NCBI RefSeq assembly: GCF_000758685.1
Contig: NZ_CP009286.1
Span: 2,324,501-2,388,500 of the forward strand
Direction: 5' to 3'
DNA: 64,000 nucleotides
From: Paenibacillus stellifer
GTDB taxonomy: Bacteria; Bacillota; Bacilli; Paenibacillales; Paenibacillaceae
A program made the position numbers and the translations under genes. Below the pieces are notes generated by a model. The model did not search any database. It saw only the letters and a list, made by a program, of their open reading frames with translations, and was not told the DNA's origin. Shown piece by piece: positions 1 to 9,232 of the stretch (its first letter is position 1; each line of letters starts with the position of its first letter).

Positions 1-1
1 G

Positions 2-226
2 ATTGCTTCCATAGTGGAGTGGGCTCGTAAAGATGTCCGGAACATTCCTGACACGCCCCTGCACCGCATGGTCATTGAGGGGCTGCTGGCATTGTATCTA
101 TCCGATCCGAAAGTAAGCGAACAACGGGAGGTTCGCACTGTATCCAAGAAGCTGATGAAGAGAAGCCCGCTGACCCGGCTCTTCTTCTTCGCGAACAGCC
201 GCTGGATTCGCAAGCATTTGTATTAG
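2..226 (+). CDS. C-terminal end of an unrecognised protein (partial)
   Basis: The reading frame is open from the first bases of the window to a stop at 224-226, giving at least 74 residues, so the real start lies upstream of the window. The visible part is basic, especially in its last 35 residues, which are rich in Arg and Lys and include a short Phe-rich stretch. I do not recognise the family. The gap to pfkA is only 24 bases and contains just a ribosome binding site, so the two genes are probably co-transcribed. Confidence 0.6.
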   Translation: MASIVEWARKDVRNIPDTPLHRMVIEGLLALYLSDPKVSEQREVRTVSKKLMKRSPLTRLFFFANSRWIRKHLY

Positions 227-250
227 CATTTTAAGGAGGAAATCATTCGT

Positions 251-1222
251 ATGGCAGAAGTAAAAAAAATCGCAGTTTTGACCAGCGGCGGAGACTCGCA
301 GGGCATGAATGCCGCCGTTCGCGCCGTTGTGCGCAGCGCCCTTTTCTTCGGGGTTGAAGTGTACGGCATTCAGCGGGGGTATCAGGGGCTTCTGAACCGG
401 GATATTTTCCCGATGGATATCCGCAGCGTTGGTGACATCATTCAGCGCGGGGGCACTATTCTGCAGTCCGCGCGATGTCTGGAATTCCTGAAGCCGGAAG
501 GCCAGGAGAAAGGCGCCGAAATCTTGCGCGAGTACGGAATCGACGGACTCGTTGTTATCGGAGGCGATGGTTCTTATAACGGCGCCAACAAATTGAGCAA
601 GCTCGGCATCAAGACCATGGGTCTGCCGGGCACTATCGACAATGATATCTCGTTCACCGACTACACCATCGGTTTCGACACGGCTGTCAGCATTGTAGTT
701 GACGCCATCAACAAACTGCGCGACACCATGTCCTCTCATGAACGCTCTTCCGTTGTCGAAGTAATGGGACGCCATTGCGGCGACATTGCTCTCCACGCGG
801 GACTGGCTTCGGGAGCCGAGACAATTCTGGTGCCGGAAATGCCATTCGATTTGGATGAAGTGGCCGACCGGATGAAGGATAACTTTGCCAAAGGCAAGCG
901 CCACAGTATCGTTATCGTAGCCGAAGGCGTAGGCAAAGGGGAAGATATCGCTCAGGCGCTCAAGGAACGCCATGCTTCCATCGACGCCCGCGTTACGGTG
1001 CTGGGCCATATCCAGCGCGGCGGCAGTCCGACTCCGGCCGACCGCAACCTGGCGAGCCGTCTTGCCGATTTCGCTGTCCGCAAGCTGATCGAAGGAGAAT
1101 CCGGCAAAGCCTGCGGCATGATCAAGGGCGAGCTTGTTCTTACGGATATCGATAAGGTCGTGAACACGAAGAAGGATTTCAATGTAGAGCTGTACAACCT
1201 GGCCTCCCGTCTTTCTCAATAA
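251..1222 (+). CDS. pfkA: ATP-dependent 6-phosphofructokinase
   Basis: Phosphorylates fructose 6-phosphate to fructose 1,6-bisphosphate in glycolysis (cytoplasm). The 323 residues match the usual bacterial PfkA length. The N-terminal nucleotide loop is GGDSQGMN (13-20), where most bacterial enzymes have Pro instead of Gln. GGDGS (104-108) and PGTIDND (126-132) follow; Gly at the positions after GGD and before TIDND is the ATP-type signature, whereas PPi-dependent enzymes carry Asp and Lys there. The aspartate in TIDND is the catalytic base. MGRH (172-175) contacts the sugar phosphate. The start follows AAGGAGG at a normal distance. No pyruvate kinase gene is adjacent, so this may not be the main glycolytic copy; that is an inference. 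Confidence 0.92.
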   Translation: MAEVKKIAVLTSGGDSQGMNAAVRAVVRSALFFGVEVYGIQRGYQGLLNRDIFPMDIRSVGDIIQRGGTILQSARCLEFLKPEGQEKGAEILREYGIDGLVVIGGDGSYNGANKLSKLGIKTMGLPGTIDNDISFTDYTIGFDTAVSIVVDAINKLRDTMSSHERSSVVEVMGRHCGDIALHAGLASGAETILVPEMPFDLDEVADRMKDNFAKGKRHSIVIVAEGVGKGEDIAQALKERHASIDARVTVLGHIQRGGSPTPADRNLASRLADFAVRKLIEGESGKACGMIKGELVLTDIDKVVNTKKDFNVELYNLASRLSQ

Positions 1223-1248
1223 GAATATCTTCGGATCTGAACAGGAAG

Positions 1249-1290
1249 GACCTGTCCGTCACCTTGGGTGCCCGGACAGGCCCTTTTTTC
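1249..1290 (+). terminator. Rho-independent terminator after pfkA
   Basis: An 8-bp stem CCTGTCCG (1251-1258) pairs with CGGACAGG (1273-1280), followed by CCC and six T. It lies 27 bases after the pfkA stop. Confidence 0.85.
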
Positions 1291-1326
1291 GTTCGAACCC
1301 TTATGAAGCCAGGAGCAAGCAGGGGG

Positions 1327-2706
1327 TTATACCTGTCTGGCTGCTGACACCGTTGTGTACTCCGAGGCGAAGCGCCGCTGTACCCTCACCAAGCGTCCAA
1401 GCAGCAATACGGCGCCGATGGCGAGTCCGGTGATCAGGCCGATCCAGTAGCCGAAAGCGCCCATTGAAGTATGCTCGGCCAGCACATAGCCGATCGGAAG
1501 CCCGAGAATCCAGTAGGCTACGAAGCAGATGATGAAGGCCGGATTCACGTCTTTATAACCGCGCAGAACGCCCTGGGTCGGGGTGGCGATGGCGTCCGAA
1601 ATCTGGAAGAAGATCGCATAGATCAGAAATTGCTTGATCAGGGAGATCACCTTGGGATCGGTTGAATATAAACCGGCCACATGCTTTCCGGCGAATAACA
1701 GCACGAGAGCTGTCACAAGGGACATGGCGGCAGCGCAGCCGATCCCGAGAACGCCGTATTGACGGGCGTCCTTCAATCTTCCGGAGCCAGCTTCGAAGCC
1801 GACCAGTATTGTCAGGCTCATGCAGATGCTGAGCGGAATCATATACAGGGTCGATGCGAAATTGATCGCGGCCTGGTGGGCGGCGATCGTCACCGTATCG
1901 AACCGGCTCATGAGCAGGGTAACCGCGGAGAAGACGGCCGTCTCGAAGAAGATGGAGAAGCCGATAGGCACGCCGATCTTCAACTGCTCCTTGAATGCCG
2001 AGAGGGAAGGAACATGGAAGCGGCGCAGCACCTGCAGGCTCTTGAAAGGCTCCGCCCAGTATACGAACAGCAGCGCCACGGCGAAGATCACCCAGTAAGT
2101 GATAGCCGAAGCGATACCGGCTCCGACCCCGCCAAGCTGTGGAAAGCCCCAATAGCCGAAGATCAACAGGGCGTTCAGACCAACGTTGACAGGCAGGGCG
2201 ATCAGCGTAATGAACATGGACACACGGGTCTGCCCGGTGGCGTCAATGAAGCTGCGCAGAACGGTATAGGCGAACAGCGGTACAACTCCGAAAGAGATGG
2301 CTGTAAGAAAGCGGAAAGCGATGCTGCGTACATCCGGCTCCAGATTCATGAAGTCCAGAACCGGTCTGAGCGCAAGCGCTCCTCCTACCAGCACAATCAC
2401 CGATACAGCAAGTGACAGCCAGATGCCTTGCATGACTTTGGGGGCTACATCGCTTTCGCGGTTTTTGCCGAGCAGCTGGGAGACGATCGGCGTCAGACCG
2501 ATCAGAATCCCGTTCAGACCTGTCTGAACGGGGACCCACAGGCTTGTGCCGATGGCGACACCCGCCAGATCGGCGGTGCCGAAGCGTCCCGACATATTCG
2601 TATCGAAGAACGTAATCGCTGACAGCGCAATTTGGCTGACGAAGATTGGAAAGAAAATATGCAGAAACTGGATGATTTTTTGCGACAAAGATGATGCGGA
2701 TTTCAT
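1327..2706 (-). CDS. MATE-family multidrug efflux transporter
   Basis: A 459-residue polytopic membrane protein of the length and layout of MATE/NorM antiporters, which export cationic drugs or metabolites in exchange for Na+ or H+. The first helix region contains the family-like stretch with PIFVSQIA, followed by TFFDTNMSG; twelve hydrophobic segments are apparent and the two halves resemble each other. It is convergent with pfkA and shares its terminator region. The substrate cannot be told from sequence. Confidence 0.88.
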   Translation of the reverse strand: MKSASSLSQKIIQFLHIFFPIFVSQIALSAITFFDTNMSGRFGTADLAGVAIGTSLWVPVQTGLNGILIGLTPIVSQLLGKNRESDVAPKVMQGIWLSLAVSVIVLVGGALALRPVLDFMNLEPDVRSIAFRFLTAISFGVVPLFAYTVLRSFIDATGQTRVSMFITLIALPVNVGLNALLIFGYWGFPQLGGVGAGIASAITYWVIFAVALLFVYWAEPFKSLQVLRRFHVPSLSAFKEQLKIGVPIGFSIFFETAVFSAVTLLMSRFDTVTIAAHQAAINFASTLYMIPLSICMSLTILVGFEAGSGRLKDARQYGVLGIGCAAAMSLVTALVLLFAGKHVAGLYSTDPKVISLIKQFLIYAIFFQISDAIATPTQGVLRGYKDVNPAFIICFVAYWILGLPIGYVLAEHTSMGAFGYWIGLITGLAIGAVLLLGRLVRVQRRFASEYTTVSAARQV

Positions 2707-2752
2707 AAATTATGCCTCGTTATCTAAGAGATTTGCGGATTACCCAGCAAAG

Positions 2753-2774
2753 AACCCGGCTGCGTCGCCGGGTT
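2753..2774 (-). terminator. Hairpin downstream of the 2829-4088 gene
   Basis: AACCCGGC (2753-2760) pairs with GCCGGGTT (2767-2774). On the minus strand it is followed by a short T-rich stretch (TTCTTTG), so it probably ends transcription of the glycoside-hydrolase-like gene before the MATE gene. Confidence 0.55.
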
Positions 2775-2828
2775 CCGGGTCAAATCCTGTGAATGAAAGG
2801 ATAAGCTTGGGATAAAGAGCGGTAAGCT

Positions 2829-4088
2829 TTATTTTTCGTAATCGACACCGGCGCTATACCGGTTATTTGCATTCCAGAGCAGGAATTCGTCAACATTCTC
2901 TTCCTTCAGGGCGCGGATCTGATCCTCAACCTGCTGCTTGCCGTATTTGACATAGTGGCCACTGCCAAGCCAACTGGCGGTGAAGTCCTGAATCCATGGC
3001 CTGATCGTCGGTTTATAGCTGCCAAGCGGGTCCAGCTTCTTGTGGGTGTCCACCATGGAGCCTTTGATCGTCGCGTAAGGATTCTTATCCGGATCCTTCA
3101 CATTGAACCAGCCTGTCGTATAATGGCTCGGATAGACCATCGGACTGATGACATCGACGTTCTTGGAGATCTTCACAAAGTCCTGGCCGATGCCTTCCGC
3201 GGCAGGTACCGAAGCGGCATAGCCAAAGATATCAACCGATACTCTCACACCGAGCGGATTCAGCTCCTGCTTGGCATATTTCACGAAGTCGCCTACGATA
3301 TCCACCCGGCTCTTGCCCGGGACCTTCGTATATTTCAGCGAATCGGCCCGCTTCTCGAAGCCTTCCGGGAACCGGACATAATCGAACTGGATTTCCTTGA
3401 AGCCCAACTTGACTGCTTCCTTCGCGATATCGACATTGTATTTCCATACCGTTTCATTATATGGATTGACGAAGCTGTCTCCCTTGCTGTTGCTCCAGAC
3501 GGAGCCGTCGCTCTTGACGAAGGACAATTCGGGATTCTTCTTCGCCAGCACGGTGTCCTTGAACACCACAATCCGGGCGATCGGGTATACATCATGCTTC
3601 TTGAGCCGTTCCATCAGCTTGTTGATATCGCCGATGAAGGGCTGCGGCTTGCCCAGCTTCTGCAGTTCTGCATTATCCGTCTTGTACGTGATATATCCGG
3701 CGTCATCCTTGATATCAATAACCATGGCGTTGAGTTCCGTCTTGTCGATCAGGTCCATCAGTGTATCCATCCTCGATCCGCCCGCGCTGTAGGCTGTTAC
3801 GTAAATGCCCTTGACCTTGGGTGCGTCGGGCTGGGGATCGGGAAGCGGTGCGGCGGAGCCAGCGTCCGGTGATGCAGCAGGCGAAGCTGAGGGAGCGGAA
3901 GTAGCGCTTCCAGCGGCGATTGCTGTGCCGGCTGCTGAAGCCGAAGCCTCCGGAGTTACAGTCTGGCTGACGGCAACGGCTGTATTGGTGGCGGACTTTA
4001 GTACGGATGCAACTTCCGCGTCATGAGCCGGATGCTGCACACCGACACCCCCCAGGGCCACCATCAATATAGCCCATGTGATGTTCAT
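2829..4088 (-). CDS. Exported putative glycoside hydrolase (DUF4015-like)
   Basis: A 419-residue protein with a hydrophobic N-terminus (about 1-20), an Ala/Ser/Pro-rich linker (about 45-90) and then a TIM-barrel-like domain from about residue 93 to the end. That domain begins KGIYVTAYSAGG and carries AMVIDIKDDAGY, EIQFDYVRFPEGF and SPMVYPSHY, the pattern of the DUF4015 putative glycoside hydrolases related to amylase-like barrels. Members are thought to be extracytoplasmic and to act on cell-wall or environmental polysaccharides, but no substrate is established. The start follows AAAGGAGAG at a good distance. It is transcribed alone, with a hairpin after it. Confidence 0.82.
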   Translation of the reverse strand: MNITWAILMVALGGVGVQHPAHDAEVASVLKSATNTAVAVSQTVTPEASASAAGTAIAAGSATSAPSASPAASPDAGSAAPLPDPQPDAPKVKGIYVTAYSAGGSRMDTLMDLIDKTELNAMVIDIKDDAGYITYKTDNAELQKLGKPQPFIGDINKLMERLKKHDVYPIARIVVFKDTVLAKKNPELSFVKSDGSVWSNSKGDSFVNPYNETVWKYNVDIAKEAVKLGFKEIQFDYVRFPEGFEKRADSLKYTKVPGKSRVDIVGDFVKYAKQELNPLGVRVSVDIFGYAASVPAAEGIGQDFVKISKNVDVISPMVYPSHYTTGWFNVKDPDKNPYATIKGSMVDTHKKLDPLGSYKPTIRPWIQDFTASWLGSGHYVKYGKQQVEDQIRALKEENVDEFLLWNANNRYSAGVDYEK

Positions 4089-4308
4089 TCGTTCTCTCTC
4101 CTTTTATGTACGTTGATTAAATTATATAAGAACGGTTTCCTTTTTAAAGAACAACTTTGTCATCAAAAAAGCAGAAAATAATGTCGATTCTGCAAGGCTC
4201 CTGAAGACCGTCCCATTTATCAGTCCATTGTGTTCTTTAAACCCGGTTGAGGGAGGATAAACGCTACTTACTTAAATATCTCGGATGGAAAAATGTCCCT
4301 GACAAAGT

Positions 4309-4347
4309 AAAAGCCGCCTAACCGGTTCTTCAGCCGGTCAAGGCGGC
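4309..4347 (-). terminator. Terminator after the small gene at 4379-4573
   Basis: GCCGCC (4313-4318) pairs with GGCGGC (4342-4347), with an inner ACCGG/CCGGT pair. Read on the minus strand the stem is followed by a TTTTA run. Confidence 0.75.
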
Positions 4348-4378
4348 AACCTAAAGCTCATACTGCTTGCTGTTACTT

Positions 4379-4573
4379 TTAATGAAGATAAGCAGAATCC
4401 TGATGCTCGCAAATGCTGTACTGAATGATGTCCATCGCATCAGCAGGGTCCAAGATGCTTAGCCCATCCCGCAGAACGATCATGGAATCGAGTTCGTCCT
4501 GCTTGAGAAACGGCATCATATCCGGATACCACTTCATGACGATTGCTGACAGTTTTACCGTTTCCATTTCCAC
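4379..4573 (-). CDS. Small conserved-type protein of unknown function
   Basis: A 64-residue acidic protein starting at GTG (4573), chosen because GGAAAGG lies nine bases upstream; an ATG two codons later is a less well placed alternative, and the longer open frame to 4615 has no ribosome binding site. It has no membrane segment or recognisable motif. The gene has its own terminator just downstream (4309-4347). I do not recognise the family. Confidence 0.55.
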   Translation of the reverse strand: MEMETVKLSAIVMKWYPDMMPFLKQDELDSMIVLRDGLSILDPADAMDIIQYSICEHQDSAYLH

Positions 4574-4742
4574 AGTAATCACCCTTTCCTTTTTCGAATG
4601 TTGCTGAACTTGCATTCAGGTTTCACCCAGAAAAACGACAAGTGCCTGGAATAGAGGGCAAAGCAGAATCTTCATGATTATTGTATTGCGTCTGAACAGT
4701 ATTAATATATCACAATTTTTAATCAAGTGCATCCATTAAGCT

Positions 4743-5564
4743 TCATCCTTTGCGGAAAGAACCCATAACGCCGACGGTTTCAACAATATTGACAAAGGCT
4801 TGAGGATCGCTCTTCTTGACGATCCGCTTCAGCTCGGCCAGCTCGTAGCGGGTCGTTACGGTCATCAGCATGTCCTTCTCCGTATGCGAGTACGCGCCCT
4901 CGGTCCGGATCTTCGTGACACCCCGCTGAAGGGCGAGCAGCTCCTGGAGCATTTCATCGGTTCGGTTCGTCACGATAAATACCGTCACCTTGATGTGGCT
5001 GATGTGAATAAAATCAACCACGCGTCCGGTTACATACATGGACAGCATGGAAGCCAGCGCGATATTCCAGTTGTTCTCCAGATAGCCCGCCGCCAGAATG
5101 ACTAGCGCATTAAGCGATACGAGCACGCTTCCGATCGGGAAGTCCCGGCGCCGGCTGATGATCGAGCCCAGAATATCGAATCCTCCGGACGAACCGCCGG
5201 CCCGAAACGAAATGCCGCTTCCGATCCCGACGAGAACACCGCCGAATACGGAGGCGAGCAGTGTATCCGAAACCAGCGGCTTGACCGGGATCAGCTCAAT
5301 CAGCCAAGTTGCTGCGGTGACGGAGGCTATGCTCAGTGTGATGAACCGCCGCCCGAGCTGGAACCAGCCTGCGAGGAGCAGCGGAATGTTGAGAAGCAGG
5401 TAGAGCAGGCTGACGCTTAAGGGTGTGAAATAGCTGGCCAGCATGGCCAGACCGGATACGCCGCCGCTGAGCAGGCGCACCGGAATGAGGAACAGATTGA
5501 AGCCGGCCGCGATCAACGCAGAGCCGAATACAACGGCAAGAAGGCTTAAGAGGTATCTTGGCAA
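4743..5564 (-). CDS. YitT-family membrane protein (DUF161 + DUF2179)
   Basis: About 273 residues from a TTG start at 5564 that sits eight bases after GGAAGGTG; an ATG at 5615 in the same frame lacks a ribosome binding site. Five or six hydrophobic segments cover the first two thirds, including GSALIAAGFNLFLIP and GGVLVGIGSGISFRAGGSSGG, typical of the YitT family. The last 60-70 residues (around HIKVTVFIVTNR and VETVGVMGSF) match the cytoplasmic DUF2179 domain. Bacilli carry several paralogues with no agreed function; some affect transport or sporulation phenotypes. Confidence 0.85.
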   Translation of the reverse strand: MPRYLLSLLAVVFGSALIAAGFNLFLIPVRLLSGGVSGLAMLASYFTPLSVSLLYLLLNIPLLLAGWFQLGRRFITLSIASVTAATWLIELIPVKPLVSDTLLASVFGGVLVGIGSGISFRAGGSSGGFDILGSIISRRRDFPIGSVLVSLNALVILAAGYLENNWNIALASMLSMYVTGRVVDFIHISHIKVTVFIVTNRTDEMLQELLALQRGVTKIRTEGAYSHTEKDMLMTVTTRYELAELKRIVKKSDPQAFVNIVETVGVMGSFRKG

Positions 5565-5657
5565 GCAGAATTCACCTTCCGTATATAGATGTAAACAAAA
5601 ATGTAAAACATGCAAAAATCATTGAAAGGAACACACTGGCTTTCCTCTTTATTGTTG

Positions 5658-5892
5658 TGATATAATGTATAGGATATTCTTGAGTAGAGCGTTACAATGA
5701 ACATTTTGCATTGTTTCGATATATAAGCCGCGAGCGGACTCGGACTTATTGAAGCACCCGATGATTGGGCGGTTAGCCGCCCCCTTAACGCGAAACTATG
5801 CAGAGTTTCCGACAAGATTGGACAGTCTATAAACGATTGCCGCTACTTAAGAATACAGACAAGTATGTGGAATGTCCACTATATAGAAGGAG
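5658..5892 (+). promoter_or_regulatory. Extended -10 promoter and long leader of the DEAD-box helicase
   Basis: TGATATAAT (5658-5666) is an extended -10 element with no clear -35. Transcription from there would leave a leader of about 225 bases. The leader contains a perfect 6-bp hairpin, GGGCGG (5767-5772) with CCGCCC (5777-5782), and ends with AGAAGGAG. Long structured leaders are common on cold-inducible helicase mRNAs; that this one is cold-regulated is an inference. Confidence 0.5.
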
Positions 5893-5902
5893 CATGGATA
5901 AT

Positions 5903-7534
5903 TTGAAAACATTCGCAGAATTCGACTTGGAACCGAAGGTGTTGCAAGCTATTACAGAGCTTGGATTTGAGGAGGCAACCCCGATTCAATCCCAGTCCAT
6001 CCCGATCGCTCTCACCGGAAGCGACCTGATTGGACAAGCTCAGACCGGTACAGGCAAGACGGCCGCTTTTGGTATCCCTCTTATCTCTAAAATCGCCCGC
6101 GAGGAAGAAAAAATCGTGGCTCTCATTATGACCCCGACCCGTGAGCTGGCTATTCAGGTGGCGGAAGAAATCGGCAAGCTGAGCCGTTTCAAGGGTATCC
6201 GTTCCCTGCCGATCTACGGCGGACAAGACATCGGCCGACAAATCCGCGGACTGAAGAAGAAACCGCAGATCATCATCGGTACACCGGGACGTCTACTTGA
6301 CCACATTAACCGCAAAACGATCCGTCTTGATGACGTGAAGACCGTTGTACTTGACGAAGCGGACGAAATGCTGGATATGGGCTTCATGGAAGACATCCAG
6401 TCCATCCTGAAGCTAGTTCCGGAAGAGCGCCAGACGATGCTGTTCTCGGCCACAATGCCGCCGAACATCCAGCGTCTTGCCCAGCAGTTCCTGAAGAATC
6501 CGGAGCATGTCTCCGTAATTCCGAAGCAGGTCAGCGCGCCGCTGATCGACCAGGCGTATGTAGAAGTTCCGGAGCGCCAGAAGTTCGAAGCGCTCAGCCG
6601 TCTGATCGACATGGAATCGCCTGAACTGGCAATCGTATTCGGACGCACGAAGCGCCGGGTTGACGAGCTGTCCGAAGCTCTGCAGAAGCGCGGCTACTCT
6701 GCCGACGGTCTTCATGGCGACCTGTCGCAGAATCAGCGCGACGCCGTTATGCGCAAATTCCGCGACGGCAGCATCGACGTGCTTGTAGCGACTGACGTTG
6801 CAGCACGCGGTCTGGACGTGTCCGGCGTAACACATGTTATCAACTTCGACCTGCCGCAGGATCCGGAGAGCTACGTTCACCGGATCGGCCGTACGGGCCG
6901 CGCAGGCAAAGAAGGCACCGCCTGGTCGTTCGTGACTCCTCGCGAAATCGACCATCTTCGTCTGATCGAACGGGTAACCCGTCACCGGATTACCCGTAAG
7001 CCACTGCCTACGATGGCTGAAGCGATCGAAGGCAAGCAGCGCGTCACAGCCGAGCGTCTGATGGATACGTTGGAGAATGCCGAGCTGAATGAATACAAAG
7101 GCATCGCCATCCAGCTGCTGGAGCAGTACGACTCCGTTCAGCTGCTGTCCGCAGCCATGAAGCTGCTGACCGGTGAGAAGAAGGACTCGGAGATCCAACT
7201 GACTCCGGAAGAACCGATCCGCGTGAAGCGTCGCGGAGGCAAGCATGATCTGCGCAGCGGCCGCAAGCCGAATGGCGGCTATAGCGGACGCGGCGGATAC
7301 GGCAGCGGCAGCGGCGGATATCGCGGTGGCAACCGTGAAGGCGGCAACCGTGATAGCGGCAGCCGTGATGGCGGGAACCGCGGCGGATACAGCAGCGGCG
7401 GTTACAAGGGCAACCGTGAAGGCGGAAGCCGCGAAGGCTCGAGCTACCGGGGAAGCGGCGACCGCAACAAATTCCAGCGTCCGGAGGGCGGAGAACGCCG
7501 CGCGCCGAAGCGTGAGGACTCTTACGATATCTAA
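5903..7534 (+). CDS. cshA: DEAD-box ATP-dependent RNA helicase (CshA-like)
   Basis: Unwinds RNA duplexes in ribosome assembly, mRNA decay and cold adaptation. I place the start at TTG 5903, ten bases after AAGGAG; the ATG at 5894 is too close to that site. From this start (543 residues) the motifs run: Q motif EATPIQSQ (24-31), Walker A AQTGTGKT (46-53), PTRELA, TPGR, DEAD (about 153), [12 protein letters not shown] and [10 protein letters not shown]. After the two RecA domains comes a helical region (about 370-440) and then a Gly/Arg/Ser-rich tail of about 90 residues with RGG-like repeats, as in CshA. The tail is encoded by short imperfect repeats. It is monocistronic, with a strong terminator downstream. 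Confidence 0.93.
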   Translation: MKTFAEFDLEPKVLQAITELGFEEATPIQSQSIPIALTGSDLIGQAQTGTGKTAAFGIPLISKIAREEEKIVALIMTPTRELAIQVAEEIGKLSRFKGIRSLPIYGGQDIGRQIRGLKKKPQIIIGTPGRLLDHINRKTIRLDDVKTVVLDEADEMLDMGFMEDIQSILKLVPEERQTMLFSATMPPNIQRLAQQFLKNPEHVSVIPKQVSAPLIDQAYVEVPERQKFEALSRLIDMESPELAIVFGRTKRRVDELSEALQKRGYSADGLHGDLSQNQRDAVMRKFRDGSIDVLVATDVAARGLDVSGVTHVINFDLPQDPESYVHRIGRTGRAGKEGTAWSFVTPREIDHLRLIERVTRHRITRKPLPTMAEAIEGKQRVTAERLMDTLENAELNEYKGIAIQLLEQYDSVQLLSAAMKLLTGEKKDSEIQLTPEEPIRVKRRGGKHDLRSGRKPNGGYSGRGGYGSGSGGYRGGNREGGNRDSGSRDGGNRGGYSSGGYKGNREGGSREGSSYRGSGDRNKFQRPEGGERRAPKREDSYDI

Positions 7535-7578
7535 AGAACGGGTTCCGCTGCCTTAGCGGAAGCGTTCATTACGAAGCA

Positions 7579-7614
7579 AAAGACGGTGCGCAATTCAGCG
7601 TACCGTCTTTTTTT
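7579..7614 (+). terminator. Rho-independent terminator after the helicase gene
   Basis: AGACGGT (7581-7587) pairs with ACCGTCT (7602-7608), followed by a run of T. Confidence 0.9.
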
Positions 7615-7653
7615 ACTTGGAAACCTTATGTTTGATTAGCTGCGGGAATGGTC

Positions 7654-7752
7654 CTAGATGAAGAACGTGCGGCTGACAATTACCAGAAGAATGAACAGAA
7701 CCAAGATCGTGCCGGTCGATGTGAAGCCATAGTATCCAGCGGGTGCTGTCAT
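7654..7752 (-). CDS. YjcZ-family sporulation peptide
   Basis: A 32-residue peptide reading MTAPAGYYGFTSTGTILVLF in its first twenty residues and ending in a hydrophobic helix and RTFFI. It starts at ATG 7752, eight bases after AAGGAGGAT. The layout, a short Gly/Tyr-rich head and one membrane helix, is that of the YjcZ family of small proteins made in the forespore or mother cell of bacilli. Their exact role is unknown. It is convergent with the helicase gene. Confidence 0.75.
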   Translation of the reverse strand: MTAPAGYYGFTSTGTILVLFILLVIVSRTFFI

Positions 7753-7925
7753 GAGATTATCCTCCTTCAAAAGCGGATTTATGGGGGTTACGGTTCTAAT
7801 ATATGGCCGGATTACACGGTCTGCCTAGATGGTAGCCTATCCGGCGAAACATGGGCTATGGAAATAGTCCCTTTAAATAAGGTATAGTTAGATTATGCAG
7901 TAGTGATCAGACAGGGGGAAGAATT

Positions 7926-8777
7926 GTGGAGTTTAAAGGAGCTATGGGCGGGCTGTACCGCCTTACGGAATGGATATCCCGAATCGCGTTCAGCAATGTG
8001 CTGTGGGTGTTATGTTCATCTCCGTTTATCTTTTTTCTGGTAATGAAATTGATCTTGATGGCCTCCGGCCAAGGGGGGGCGGACGAGCAGATCACGATGA
8101 ACTGGGCGATTGCCCTGTCGGCGCCGTTTACCGTATTTCCCGCAACCTCGGCTTTGTTCACGGTTGTGCGCAAATGGGTAATGGGCAATACGGATGTCGG
8201 CACGTTCAAGACCTTCTTCTCGGGCTATAAAGAGAACTACAAGAAGAGCATGGGTGGAGGCGTCATTTATACGCTGATGTTCGTAGTGATGTACGTCGAC
8301 GTAACGGTGTACATGAACCGAATGCCCAATTTCAGAATCGTCGGTATTCTGATGCTGGTGCTCATGATCATCATGACGATTTCAATGTTCAATTTCTTCT
8401 CGATCGTCGTGCATTACCAGATGGCCTTCAAGCAGGTGATGATCAACTCGATTCTGCTGACAATCGCCCGTCCGATCCGGGTGTTCAGCACACTGATCGG
8501 AGCTGTCGTCCTCGCCTTCATCGGGACGAAGTATCCGGCTCTCTTCTTTGTCGGTATTCCGTCTTTGATTGCGTTGTTCGCTTTCTTCAACTTCTACGCG
8601 ACGTACAACAAGCTGCAGCTGCAGGCTGAAGAGAAGAAGCGGCGGGAAGAGGAAGAAGCAGCGGAAGCGCTTGAAGCAGAAAGCGCGGAAGGGGAGGACG
8701 GCGGCGAACCGGAGGATGACACAGAAAAAGCCCGTCCCGACAAGGATGTAGAGGGTGAGGATCGTCCAAGAGTATAA
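7926..8777 (+). CDS. YesL-like (DUF624) membrane protein
   Basis: 283 residues from a GTG start preceded by CAGGGGGAAG. The first 215 residues contain about five membrane segments in the arrangement of the YesL/DUF624 family (opening with a WISRIAFSNVLWVL helix and carrying FPATSALFTVVRKW after the second). In other bacilli such proteins are often beside carbohydrate ABC transporters; here no transporter is adjacent. The last 65 residues form a highly charged Glu/Lys/Arg-rich, probably disordered or coiled tail that is longer than usual for the family. Function is unknown. Confidence 0.75.
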   Translation: MEFKGAMGGLYRLTEWISRIAFSNVLWVLCSSPFIFFLVMKLILMASGQGGADEQITMNWAIALSAPFTVFPATSALFTVVRKWVMGNTDVGTFKTFFSGYKENYKKSMGGGVIYTLMFVVMYVDVTVYMNRMPNFRIVGILMLVLMIIMTISMFNFFSIVVHYQMAFKQVMINSILLTIARPIRVFSTLIGAVVLAFIGTKYPALFFVGIPSLIALFAFFNFYATYNKLQLQAEEKKRREEEEAAEALEAESAEGEDGGEPEDDTEKARPDKDVEGEDRPRV

Positions 8778-8814
8778 TGCAGAAGGTCTAGTGTAAAATA
8801 AAGCGCATACAAGG

Positions 8815-8843
8815 TTTACTTTTTCGTAAAAACGCAATATAAT
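8815..8843 (+). promoter_or_regulatory. Promoter of the 6S RNA gene
   Basis: TTTACT (8815-8820), a 17-base spacer and a perfect TATAAT (8838-8843). It predicts a start near 8850, just upstream of the 6S RNA. Confidence 0.65.
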
Positions 8844-8879
8844 AAGAACAAATCCTGCGATGTTCGTTATTGGCTGCTC

Positions 8880-9065
8880 GTTGTTTTGAACCAATGATAA
8901 TGTCTTGGGAGATCTACATGAAGCGCAGCTGAAAGGCCCTGTCTATATGACATGGGGACTTCAAAACCGCAACTGCGATCACCCACCTGCTATTGCAGGT
9001 TCAGAAGACAATGCAGTCGGACGGCATAGGCGGGTTTCCTTCCAAACATTACGAAGCGTCCAGTT
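8880..9065 (+). ncRNA. ssrS: 6S RNA
   Basis: No convincing protein is encoded here. The RNA can close on itself: AATGTCTTGG (8899-8908) pairs with CCAAACATT (9042-9050). The 3' half contains CTTCAAAACCGC, a small hairpin ACCTGC/GCAGGT (about 8988-9001) and GTCGGACGGCAT, in the same order as the corresponding 3' half of E. coli 6S RNA (CTTAAAACTGCG, a hairpin, GCGGCGGCAT). 6S RNA mimics an open promoter and sequesters housekeeping RNA polymerase in stationary phase. A strong promoter lies upstream and a terminator at the end. The mature ends are estimated. Confidence 0.8.
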
Positions 9066-9094
9066 CTTCAGATCGAAGACTGGGCGCTTCTTTG
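9053..9094 (+). terminator. Terminator of the 6S RNA transcript
   Basis: GAAGCGTCCAG (9053-9063) pairs with CTGGGCGCTTC (9080-9090), with a further TCTTC/GAAGA pair inside, followed by TTTG. Confidence 0.8.
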
Positions 9095-9232
9095 TGGACG
9101 TTATGTCCGATATTGCCGAATCCGCGCGTTGACATCACGTTTTTTGAAGGAATGGAGACGGAATCCCTTTGATTCCGCAGGTAAGAATGTTACACTAACA
9201 ATAGTGAACTTGGGATATGAGGAGGAAGTAAG

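Noticed and set aside
98..1219. 373-residue minus-strand frame opposite pfkA
   Set aside because: It lies antisense to an unambiguous phosphofructokinase and contains no known motif.
2955..3872. 305-residue plus-strand frame inside the glycoside-hydrolase-like gene
   Set aside because: Shadow of the minus-strand gene, which has a signal-like N-terminus, ribosome binding site and family motifs.
8905..9132. 75-residue plus-strand frame in the 6S RNA locus
   Set aside because: It overlaps RNA structure and the terminator, has no ribosome binding site and an unprotein-like composition.
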